NCBI GenBank assembly: GCA_900318065.1
Contig: ONIY01000001.1
Coordinates: 37,777-101,776 of the forward strand
Direction: 5' to 3'
Source: an uncultured Prevotellaceae bacterium
GTDB taxonomy: Bacteria > Bacteroidota > Bacteroidia > Bacteroidales > Muribaculaceae
DNA: 64,000 nucleotides
Both the position numbers and the translations under genes were made by a program. How positions within the stretch are numbered: position 1 is the stretch's first letter; each line of letters opens with the position of its first letter. Shown piece after piece: positions 53,328 through 60,754 of this stretch. Under the pieces are notes generated by a model. That model was not told the DNA's origin and ran no database searches. It worked only from the letters and a program-made list of their open reading frames with translations.

Positions 53328-53362
53328 TCTCGCAAAGTTGCCACTTCGTGGTCGCAAAGCCT
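53328..53362. repeat. CGCAAAG / CCAC-GTGG module, copy 2
   Basis: Second copy of the module at 52224-52258; a further hairpin CCTGC TGTC GCAGG (53360-53373) follows at once. Confidence 0.85.
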
Positions 53363-53523
53363 GCTGTCGCAGGATAGTTTAAAATATTCCGAGCTTGCGA
53401 GGCTTTGTGACATCGATAGATGCAACTTTGTGAGAGGATTATTTTCCTCACTAGCTGAATTGTGCATTATGAATTGTGCATTGATTAAGGGTGCAGCTTT
53501 GTGAGATTAATGTTTCCTCACCG

Positions 53524-53634
53524 CCGTTCCACGTTTCACGTGCCACGTGCCCCGCGCCGAAGGCGCTACTTAACACTTAACATTTCACACTTTACACTTA
53601 AAATCGTTCCACCTTTCACCTTCCACCTGTTGCT
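53524..53634. repeat. Composite 7-bp repeat element, copy 3 (minus orientation)
   Basis: GTTCCAC/GTTTCAC/GTGCCAC heptamers, the hairpin GCGCC GAA GGCGC (53554-53566), then ACTTAAC/ATTTCAC/ACTTTAC heptamers and a second GTTCCAC run. The register stays near 7 bp throughout. Confidence 0.87.
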
Positions 53635-53701
53635 AAATTTGGAATATAAAGAACCCAATCAGATAATAATCATAAAGTTATTAGCGTTGATAATAATAGC
53701 A

Positions 53702-53723
53702 AAAAACAAAAATGATATGAAAA
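53702..53723 (+). repeat. Shared leader B, copy 1, with ATG-ATA-TGA minicistron
   Basis: 22 nt identical to 57610-57631. It contains ATGATATGA: a two-codon reading frame whose TGA overlaps the real ATG at 53717. Confidence 0.85.
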
Positions 53724-55705
53724 AGATTCTTTTAATATTTGCTTTACTGTCGCTTGCGTTTAGTTTTACTGCCAATGCTCAATCACTTGATAAGCCTAAT
53801 CTCAAGTGGGGCAATCCCACCCAGGAAGAGATGAGCATGACAAACTACTCGCCCGACCCTGAAGCCGAGGCGGTGGTGTTGTGCAAAACCACTTCACAAC
53901 GCTATGATATTGTGGCGGGAGAGTTCAAACTCTATTGCCAAGTGAAATGTCGCATCAAGATTTTGAAGAACGAGGGCAAAGAATATGCCAATATTTATAT
54001 TCCTTACTATTCCAACGGCAACAGAGTTGGCGAACGTGAGGTGGTAGAGAACTTCAAAGGCACGTCGTTCAATCTTGTGAACGGCAAGGTTGTAAAAGAT
54101 AAGGTGTCGAAAGACATGATTACCCATGAAGACATCAGCAAGAAGCGGAGTGTCATGAAAGTGACATTCCCAAAGGTAGAGGTGGGCACAGTGATAGAAT
54201 ATGAATATACCATCAACAGCGACTTATTTGTCAATGTGCGTGACTGGGATGTGCAGACCTCCATTCCCGTAGCATATACCACTTATGAGATTGCGTTTCC
54301 TGAGTGGTTCCGTCAAAGTGTGAACATGACAGGACGTTATCATCTCGACGTGGAACAAAAAACTGTGAATATGAGTTTCTATCTGGGGAATCAGGCAATA
54401 AAATGCTATGGCACGCGATATGAGTTCACTGGCAAGAACCTACCTGCATTGAGAAAGGAGCCGTTTGTCTTCGACCCCAAAGTGTATGGTCAAAAAGTGG
54501 CTTTTGAGATTGTGGGTATTAATTTCCCTGGTGTCGCCTATAAGAGTTTTGCCGTCAAATGGGATGATATAGACAAGCAACTGCTCAATGACGATGACTT
54601 CGGTGATGTGATGAAGAAAAATCCTCTCAAGAAAGAGATGCAGGAGGCGGGAATATATGACATAACCGACCGTACTAAGAAAATAAACGCCATCATCCAG
54701 CTGTTGAGGTCACGCGTGAAATGGAATGAGAAAATCTCTCTTACAGGCTCATCGGCCTCTAAAGCCTTGAAAGACGGCTCTGCCAGCAATACCACTCTCA
54801 ACCTGATGCTTATTGCCATGCTTAACGATGCCAGCATCGAGGCCCACCCAGCAGTGCTTTGCACTCGTGACGAAGGTCCATTCATGGCCAGTCGTCCAAG
54901 TATGGAGACCTTGACGACCACGGTGGTTGTGATTCCCAATGGCACTGACTTTGACTGTGTTGACTGCTCTTCGGAGCATAGCGGCATTAATGTGCTCAAT
55001 CCTCTCATGGTAGTAAACAATGCCCGTATTGTCGATTCCAAGAACCATGACCTGTGGGTTGACCTTACCAGCAAAAACATTGCCACTTCACGTTGCATTA
55101 TCAATGCCAGCATTGAGGAGAATGGCCTGCTTACCGCGACTCGCCAAAGCGTTTACCAAGATGCTGAGGCCGAAGACATCCGTGATAAATACCGCGACGC
55201 AAAAGATCAGGACGAGTTCTTGCAGAAACGATTCGGTGATGACAATATAGAAATCCTTGAGTATTCCATCCAGGATATTGACGACTTTACCAAGCCTGTA
55301 AAGGAGACAATAAAGTTCACTCAGCAGCTAACCGCCACTGGCGACCAAATTTATGTCAACCAGCTCATTTTCCCGCTTGTGAGCGAATCGCCCTTCAAGA
55401 GTGAGACTCGCATCCTCCCTATCGATATCCCATACAAGGAGAACCACAGCATCAGCATCATATTTACAATCCCTGAAGGTTGGGAAGTGGAGGAAACTCC
55501 TCAGCCCATAGCTGAAGTTACCGAAAGCGAAGGATTTGCGTTGAAGATCATATCGCAGGTCACAAATAATACAATCTCAGTGATGTGCCGTCTTTCCAAC
55601 AACCGCTTGCTGTTCCCTGCCGAGGAATATACTGGCTTAAAGATGTTCTTTGACGATATGGCAAAACACAGCAAGGACATGATTGTTCTCAAGAGGAAAC
55701 AGTAA
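53717..55705 (+). CDS. Secreted DUF3857/transglutaminase-like protein, probably non-catalytic
   Basis: 662 aa with signal peptide MKKILLIFALLSLAFSFTANAQ. DUF3857 beta-sandwich (about 40-280) followed by a transglutaminase-core-like segment. Where active members have Cys, it reads KDGSASNTTLNLMLIAMLNDASI, so the catalytic Cys is missing, although the downstream TRDEGPF and DCVDCSSEHSGINVL pattern is kept. Probably a periplasmic or surface binding protein. Paired with the next gene, 5 bp away, which does keep a triad. Start was moved from an upstream in-frame codon in the repeat to the signal peptide. Confidence 0.82.
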   Translation: MKKILLIFALLSLAFSFTANAQSLDKPNLKWGNPTQEEMSMTNYSPDPEAEAVVLCKTTSQRYDIVAGEFKLYCQVKCRIKILKNEGKEYANIYIPYYSNGNRVGEREVVENFKGTSFNLVNGKVVKDKVSKDMITHEDISKKRSVMKVTFPKVEVGTVIEYEYTINSDLFVNVRDWDVQTSIPVAYTTYEIAFPEWFRQSVNMTGRYHLDVEQKTVNMSFYLGNQAIKCYGTRYEFTGKNLPALRKEPFVFDPKVYGQKVAFEIVGINFPGVAYKSFAVKWDDIDKQLLNDDDFGDVMKKNPLKKEMQEAGIYDITDRTKKINAIIQLLRSRVKWNEKISLTGSSASKALKDGSASNTTLNLMLIAMLNDASIEAHPAVLCTRDEGPFMASRPSMETLTTTVVVIPNGTDFDCVDCSSEHSGINVLNPLMVVNNARIVDSKNHDLWVDLTSKNIATSRCIINASIEENGLLTATRQSVYQDAEAEDIRDKYRDAKDQDEFLQKRFGDDNIEILEYSIQDIDDFTKPVKETIKFTQQLTATGDQIYVNQLIFPLVSESPFKSETRILPIDIPYKENHSISIIFTIPEGWEVEETPQPIAEVTESEGFALKIISQVTNNTISVMCRLSNNRLLFPAEEYTGLKMFFDDMAKHSKDMIVLKRKQ

Positions 55706-55710
55706 AAATC

Positions 55711-57576
55711 ATGCGAAACAAAAGAATCATTATCATATTGTCACTGCTGGTTGCTGTGGCCGCCAGAGCGCAGGTGATTGTTGTGAACGAGGCTTCTACT
55801 GTTGTGACTGTCAAGGACAGGACAAACGCAACAGTAAACGAGAAACTGAGTTTCACTATCAACAATGAGCGTGGCAAGGACATGGCCAACACAGCGCTCG
55901 TGTGCAGTCCTTACGAGAAACTAGCGAAGTTTGAGGGCACGGCTGTTAATGCGCAAGGCAAAGTGCTGCACAAGTTCAAAAAGAGCGAGTTGACCAAGAC
56001 CGAGCTTACCGAGAACTTCACTACCGATGTTTACAGAATGCTTCTTGACTACACACCACCATGCTATCCCATCACCATCACTTGGGAATGGCAACTTGAC
56101 ATGAGCGGTGGATGGGTAACCTACCCCTCGTTTTTGCCTTATCCTTACCACAGCCGTGATGTGAAAGTGGAGCATGCGTATTATAAATTGTCACTGCCCA
56201 AAAACACCGACTGCTTTTATAAAAAAGTGAACTTCGAAGGAGAAATCCAAGAGTCAACTGCCGAGAACGGTGGTAAGATATACACTGTTGAGGCGAGCAA
56301 TCTGGAGTTTCCCGATGCAGGATCTTATTCTGCCTCCTTGAGTGAACTGATGCCGCGAGTGTTTTTTGCCTCATCAGCCTTTGAATATCGTGGAGTGGCA
56401 GGAAAGCGTACTAACTGGAAGGAGTTTGGCGCTTGGATTTACAACCTGGCGTCAAAAGATTTTAAGTTCTCTCCCGATTTTGAGAGGCAAATCCGTGCGA
56501 TGACCGACACCTGCTCCAGCAACCTCTCTAAAATAGATGTGCTTTATCGTTTTCTTGAGAAGACCACACGCTATGTGAGCATTCAGCTGGGGATTGGAGG
56601 GCTGAAGCCTCTGCCTGTGGAATACACTCAAAAGACTGGTTTTGGCGATTGCAAGGGCTTGTCAAACTACATGCGCGCCATGCTGGACGTGGTGGGCATA
56701 CCGTCTTATTTCACGATTATCAGCACCGAAAACAGAAGGTTGACTCCCGACTTCGCCATCGCCAACCAGTGCAATCACGCAATTTTGTGCGTGCCGCAAG
56801 GCAACGACACAATTTGGGTGGAATGCACCAACCCGTCGCTGCCTCTTGGGTATGTGCACGATGACATTGCCGGCCATGATGCTTTATTGGCCACTCCCGG
56901 AGGTGGGAAGTTTGTCACTCTGCCACAATATGCCGATAGCCTGAACCTTCAGCGAAGCCAAGTCTCCGTCAACCTTGCTGCCGATGGCACCGCATCGATG
57001 AGCCTTGTGCAGAAGTCGTTCTACAGACAATATGAAGACAAGATTCCCCTCCGCTATTTTGAGGAGAAGAAATTCAGGGAGAAGCTTCTAAGCATGATTT
57101 ATGCTCCTAGTGGCGCATTCAAGAGTTCGTCGATTGTGGAGGAAAAGAACCCATTGAGCGCTCCATGCATGACCATTAATGCTGAGGTGGATAACATACA
57201 TTATGGCACCGTCACTGGAAACAGGATTTTCCTCCCCGCCAACCCTATGCACAAGAATTACCATGCCGTGAAGAAAGACGAGAAACGTGAGCAGGATGTC
57301 ATTATCCGTTATGGCTATGTTGATGAAGAGGAGATAGAATTCATCATCCCAGATGGCTACGTGTTGGAGAACAAGCCCGAGGCAATGGTCGTTAAGGAGC
57401 CTTTTGGCACTTTCACTTGGACTGTTGTGCCCCATGGCAAGACCGTTAAGGTCATTTCTCGCCTCGAGAAGCACTCTGGCCAATGGCCCGCCAGCATTTA
57501 CCAAAAGATTCAAGAGTTTGAAAAAAATGTAGAAAAACACTATAATCAACGCATAGTTCTAAAGAAAAATGATTAA
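55711..57576 (+). CDS. Secreted DUF3857 + transglutaminase-core protein with intact triad
   Basis: 621 aa with a signal peptide (MRNKRIIIILSLLVAVAARAQ). DUF3857 domain (about 25-260), then a transglutaminase core with Cys in GDCKGLSNYM, His in NQCNHAILCV and Asp/Glu in WVECTNPSLPLG, in the order of papain-like transglutaminases. A C-terminal beta domain follows. Such proteins may cross-link or cleave peptides, but no substrate is known. Five bases after the previous gene, so an operon. Confidence 0.85.
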   Translation: MRNKRIIIILSLLVAVAARAQVIVVNEASTVVTVKDRTNATVNEKLSFTINNERGKDMANTALVCSPYEKLAKFEGTAVNAQGKVLHKFKKSELTKTELTENFTTDVYRMLLDYTPPCYPITITWEWQLDMSGGWVTYPSFLPYPYHSRDVKVEHAYYKLSLPKNTDCFYKKVNFEGEIQESTAENGGKIYTVEASNLEFPDAGSYSASLSELMPRVFFASSAFEYRGVAGKRTNWKEFGAWIYNLASKDFKFSPDFERQIRAMTDTCSSNLSKIDVLYRFLEKTTRYVSIQLGIGGLKPLPVEYTQKTGFGDCKGLSNYMRAMLDVVGIPSYFTIISTENRRLTPDFAIANQCNHAILCVPQGNDTIWVECTNPSLPLGYVHDDIAGHDALLATPGGGKFVTLPQYADSLNLQRSQVSVNLAADGTASMSLVQKSFYRQYEDKIPLRYFEEKKFREKLLSMIYAPSGAFKSSSIVEEKNPLSAPCMTINAEVDNIHYGTVTGNRIFLPANPMHKNYHAVKKDEKREQDVIIRYGYVDEEEIEFIIPDGYVLENKPEAMVVKEPFGTFTWTVVPHGKTVKVISRLEKHSGQWPASIYQKIQEFEKNVEKHYNQRIVLKKND

Positions 57577-57609
57577 CTTAGTGGCGTTGAAAATATATAG
57601 TAACAACCT

Positions 57610-57631
57610 AAAAACAAAAATGATATGAAAA
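57610..57631 (+). repeat. Shared leader B, copy 2, with ATG-ATA-TGA minicistron
   Basis: 22 nt identical to 53702-53723. The bases just before (TTAGTGGCGTTGA at about 57578) also match the region before leader A at 52303. Confidence 0.85.
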
Positions 57632-59196
57632 CATCCTTTCTCCAAACACTGATTTTACTGTGCGCCGTGGCGTGGTCGCTTGGAGCGCAGGCGCAGAAGT
57701 CTATCGACTTGATCAACAATGCCGACCGTGAGCAGCTTGAAGAGGCTATCCACCTCATGGACAACGGCAAAGCCAAAGATGCTATCAAAATCTTTGAAAA
57801 ACTTGAGAAGAAATATGAGAACAATTACATTGTTCAATATGAGAAACTCTTTGCCTATTATAAGGCTGGCGAATTCAAGCGCATTGTCAAGGATGGTCCC
57901 AAGCTGTATCAGCATCCCGAGTGCGAGCCGCAGCTCTATCAGCTGGTGGGCAACGCACAGGATGTGCTGGGCGATCCCGAAGCGGCAGTCAAGACCTATG
58001 ACGAAGGTCTCAAGCGCTTCCCCAGTTCGGGTCACCTCTATCTCGAGAAAGGCAACATCCACCTGCTTCACAAGCGCTACAACGAGGCTGTTGAGTGCTA
58101 CACACGTGGCGTGGAGGTGCAGCCCGACTTTGCCAGCAATTACTACCGTCTGGCACTGCTCTATGCCCAATCTACCGAGCCACTGTGGGGCATCGTCTAT
58201 GCCGAGGTGGTGTGCAACCTGCAGCCTGGCACTCAGCGTGCCGAGGAGATGGGAAAGCTAATCTACAACCTCTTCCAGGAAAACATAAAGATTGAGGACG
58301 GGAACAAGGCGCATGTCACTTTGACAAATAATAATACCATCAACATTAACAGCGACACTACCGACGTTCAGGTGCCTTTCCCCTTGATGTATGAGATGGG
58401 AACCATGGCGTCGCCAGCGCTTGCCGAGTTCTTGAAGACCAAGAAGCTCACCGTGGCGATGATTGCCCACCTGCGCAAAGATGCGCTCGCTCACATCGAC
58501 TCGGTGGCTCCAGGCTATTACAACCTGTCGCTGCTCGACTACCATCGCAAGCTCATCAAGGACGGCCACTGGACTGCCTATAACATGTGGCTCATGTCGC
58601 CAGGAGCCGAGGACGAGACAAAGCAATGGATCGACACCAAAGAAGGCGAGGACCAACTCAATAAGTTTGCGGCTTGGTTTCCACATAACCGTCTCGTTCC
58701 CTCCGAGGAAGAACCCACGGTGATAACAAAACTGTTCAAAACCCATGAAATGAATATCCCGAGCGTCAAAGAGATTGGGACCGCCGAGGGATGCCGCCAG
58801 CACCGCGGCGATGCCCTGCGACTGGCGAAGTGGTACCTCGAGCAGCCTGCAAATCTCAATGATGTGACGCAAAAGCAAGTGATGCAGTTCTTGGTGGTTT
58901 GGATGACTAACACCGACGAGTTTTCATTTGTGGTAAGTTCTAATGCTGTGTCGGGACATGTTGAGCTGTTTGCGGCCCACATGGCGGCAATGACCGAGCA
59001 CGCCATCGAGTTCAACGTGAAAAAGACCGACGAAGCGATGTATTGCGAGGTGATGCTGCAAGTCATCGACTACTACAAGCGCAACAAAGACGTGCTCGGC
59101 ACCATCGAGTCGATGGAGAAATACCTCAAAATGGACGGTCCCACCCTGCGCAACACCCTTGCCCAGGAGTATCAAAAAGCCCAAAACCAGCAGTAA
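57625..59196 (+). CDS. Secreted tetratricopeptide-repeat protein
   Basis: 523 aa with a signal peptide (ends AQAQ). TPR helices run from about residue 30 to 210 (EAIHLMDNGKAKDAIKIFEKLEKKY, AQDVLGDPEAAVKTYDEGLKRFPSSGHLYLEKGNI, YNEAVECYTRGVEVQPDFASNYYRLALLYA). The second half is a mainly helical region of unknown family. It presumably binds partner proteins in the periplasm. Follows the transglutaminase gene by 48 bp and may share its transcript. Confidence 0.85.
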   Translation: MKTSFLQTLILLCAVAWSLGAQAQKSIDLINNADREQLEEAIHLMDNGKAKDAIKIFEKLEKKYENNYIVQYEKLFAYYKAGEFKRIVKDGPKLYQHPECEPQLYQLVGNAQDVLGDPEAAVKTYDEGLKRFPSSGHLYLEKGNIHLLHKRYNEAVECYTRGVEVQPDFASNYYRLALLYAQSTEPLWGIVYAEVVCNLQPGTQRAEEMGKLIYNLFQENIKIEDGNKAHVTLTNNNTININSDTTDVQVPFPLMYEMGTMASPALAEFLKTKKLTVAMIAHLRKDALAHIDSVAPGYYNLSLLDYHRKLIKDGHWTAYNMWLMSPGAEDETKQWIDTKEGEDQLNKFAAWFPHNRLVPSEEEPTVITKLFKTHEMNIPSVKEIGTAEGCRQHRGDALRLAKWYLEQPANLNDVTQKQVMQFLVVWMTNTDEFSFVVSSNAVSGHVELFAAHMAAMTEHAIEFNVKKTDEAMYCEVMLQVIDYYKRNKDVLGTIESMEKYLKMDGPTLRNTLAQEYQKAQNQQ

Positions 59197-59245
59197 CTGC
59201 TGCTGTAATCAAATGAACTTTCATTTTAAATCAATGCAAAAACTT

Positions 59246-59274
59246 CGTTCCACAACTTAAAAGAAGAAAAAATG
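59246..59274 (+). repeat. Shared leader C, copy 1
   Basis: CGTTCCACAACTTAAAAG followed by AAGAAAAAATG at the start of the TonB-like gene. Similar leaders at 60727, 62477 and 63343. Confidence 0.88.
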
Positions 59275-59649
59275 AAAAAGATATTCACACTACTGCTCGT
59301 TATGTTTTCTTGTCTCTCAATGAGTTCACAAGAAGTGACAGACTCCCTTCATTCGTATTATATAGAAAATGAACACAATAAAGACAAAGATGATGAAGTT
59401 TTTCATTCAAGTGGTCACATGCCTTCTTTCCCTGGTGGTGACGTGGCTTTAATGAAATTTATTAAAGATAACATGATATATCCTCCTGAAGCATTGAAAA
59501 ACAGAATAGAAGGAAAAGTGATCATTCTATTTGTGGTTACTAAGACGGGTAAGGTTGGAAAAGTCAAGGTGGTACGTTCGGTTAATAAAGAACTTGACCA
59601 AGAGGCTGTTCGACTAATTAAAATGCTGCCCGATTTTTCGCCAGGTTAA
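59272..59649 (+). CDS. Truncated TonB C-terminal-domain protein
   Basis: 125 aa with signal peptide MKKIFTLLLVMFSCLSMSSQ. The body matches a TonB C-terminal domain (FPGGDVALMKFIKDNMIYPPEALKNRIEGKVIILFVVTKTGKVGKVKVVRSVNKELDQEAVRLIKMLPDFSPG) but the stop comes at ...FSPG, before the last two strands normally present. In the same frame 66 bases further on is a segment that reads like that missing end, so the gene seems interrupted. Lacks any N-terminal transmembrane helix of a true TonB; perhaps a periplasmic TonB-domain protein, now broken. Confidence 0.75.
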   Translation: MKKIFTLLLVMFSCLSMSSQEVTDSLHSYYIENEHNKDKDDEVFHSSGHMPSFPGGDVALMKFIKDNMIYPPEALKNRIEGKVIILFVVTKTGKVGKVKVVRSVNKELDQEAVRLIKMLPDFSPG

Positions 59650-59778
59650 CGTCTGCCATGTTGCGATTTGCTCACAAAGCTGCTCACAAAGCTCACTCTA
59701 ATGATAGCCTAAAGCCGCACCAACGAGAAAGACGTGATGGTGAAAGTCGTTGTAAACCTCATCAATCAAAATAATTAA
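59647..59778 (+). pseudogene. Stop-containing insert and probable lost TonB-domain end
   Basis: In frame with the TonB-like gene: stop TAA (59647), 20 codons containing a direct repeat (GCTCACAAAGCTGCTCACAAAGC), a second TAA (59710), then SRTNEKDVMVKVVVNLINQNN and a final TAA (59776). The last part matches the expected end of the domain (NGK-V-V-V-L pattern). The insert's CTCACAAAGCTGC is the reverse complement of GCAGCTTTGTGAG in the mosaic at 53 kb. Confidence 0.5.
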
Positions 59779-59827
59779 ATCAGTCTCCTTTTAAAAATAA
59801 AATCTTTCACTTCACCAAAATAAACCA

Positions 59828-59836
59828 TATCTTTGC
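59828..59836 (+). promoter_or_regulatory. -7 box of the 59869 membrane-protein gene
   Basis: TATCTTTGC, 33 bp before the start codon. Confidence 0.6.
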
Positions 59837-59868
59837 ATTGCTGGATTTTTATTTAAAAAGTTTGTGAA

Positions 59869-60708
59869 ATGGAGAAAACACAGGTTAAGAAAATATTAGG
59901 CATCTCATATCGAATATTTGAGCTGATAGTTGTGCTGCTAGTAACAGTCTTAGTAGTAACAATTGGTCTAGAAAAATATTACGACAGAGTCGATTATACC
60001 GATGCTTGGGAGATGTATTTGATTGCTTTGACATGGCTCTTTTTTGTGAGTTTGCCACTATTGATTGTCTACATTGTCTCGTTTTTCCGTTCCCTCACAT
60101 TTCGCACAATATTGCATAAAATTATATTTGGTGGACATATACTGAACATTGCATTGTGGTTCTTGTTCTACTTTATGCTGCCCAAGCCAGAGCCTATTAC
60201 AGCGGCGATGATGGAAAAGAATTACTTGAACCATGAGCCAGAAATGCGTGACTTGATTAATTATACACGCAGTTGCCTTGAGGACTCAACTGGTATCGAT
60301 TTCCAGATGCGAAATGGTGAGATTGTGGAATTAAACGTGAATAGACTCTGGGAAGCTGGCGCTTTTTGGGATAAGGAAAGTAAAAGTCAACTGGATTCAG
60401 TAATCATTTCGGTGGGTATCACTCCAGCAGAATTTGACACTATTCAAGCTAAGATGACTTCAGCGGGAGTTATTGGCATTAAAACTTTCAGGAAAGGATA
60501 TATGACTGAATCATGTCTGTCTTATGCATGGTATGGTAGTAGCAATTATGTCTATGAACTGCATGATTCAAAGGTAGAGAGTAAAGAATATCGAGGATAT
60601 GATGAGTTGTGGCTAAATGACTCGGTGTCATTTGTAAATATGGACAACCTCACTGGTCACACCTTCCCAGACCGCGACGAGTTCATCAAGAAGCACCCAC
60701 AAAAATAA
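59869..60708 (+). CDS. Membrane protein of unknown function with C-terminal soluble domain
   Basis: 279 aa. Three hydrophobic segments (about 14-36, 46-70, 82-102) precede a soluble region of about 170 residues (LEDSTGIDFQMRNGEIVELNVNRLWEAGAFWDKESKSQLDSVIISVGITPAEFDTI...). No family recognised. A/T-rich codon use compared with the first 50 kb, like its neighbours. It has its own -7 box and sits in the accessory region. Confidence 0.68.
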   Translation: MEKTQVKKILGISYRIFELIVVLLVTVLVVTIGLEKYYDRVDYTDAWEMYLIALTWLFFVSLPLLIVYIVSFFRSLTFRTILHKIIFGGHILNIALWFLFYFMLPKPEPITAAMMEKNYLNHEPEMRDLINYTRSCLEDSTGIDFQMRNGEIVELNVNRLWEAGAFWDKESKSQLDSVIISVGITPAEFDTIQAKMTSAGVIGIKTFRKGYMTESCLSYAWYGSSNYVYELHDSKVESKEYRGYDELWLNDSVSFVNMDNLTGHTFPDRDEFIKKHPQK

Positions 60709-60726
60709 TCATCAATCCAACCCCAT

Positions 60727-60754
60727 CGTTCCACAACTTAAACAAGAAAAAATG
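60727..60754 (+). repeat. Shared leader C, copy 2
   Basis: CGTTCCACAACTTAAACAAG then AAAAAATG, one base shorter than copy 1; overlaps the start codon at 60752. Confidence 0.88.

Larger units (their letters stand above)
52966..53716. repeat. Intergenic mosaic, part 2: nested short-repeat region
   Basis: About 750 bp without a convincing gene. It holds a hairpin CTGGC GTAA GCCAG (52978-52991); three copies of a GATAGGTGCAGCTTTGTGAG-like unit (52997-53025, 53409-53437, 53488-53506), each followed within 20-25 bp by CCTCAC; CTCACCGCCGTTCCAC at 53035, 53226 and 53517; 7-bp GTTCCAC tracts; 9-bp GTCAACTGA tracts (53191-53217, 53270-53305); the CGCAAAG module (53328-53362); and composite repeat copy 3 (53524-53634). 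Frames open across it are repeat artefacts. Confidence 0.82.

Noticed and set aside
53009-53504. Open frames across the repeat mosaic (e.g. FHLPRST, STFHVPR repeats)
   Set aside because: A 7-bp repeat reads in all three frames in turn; no start, promoter or family.
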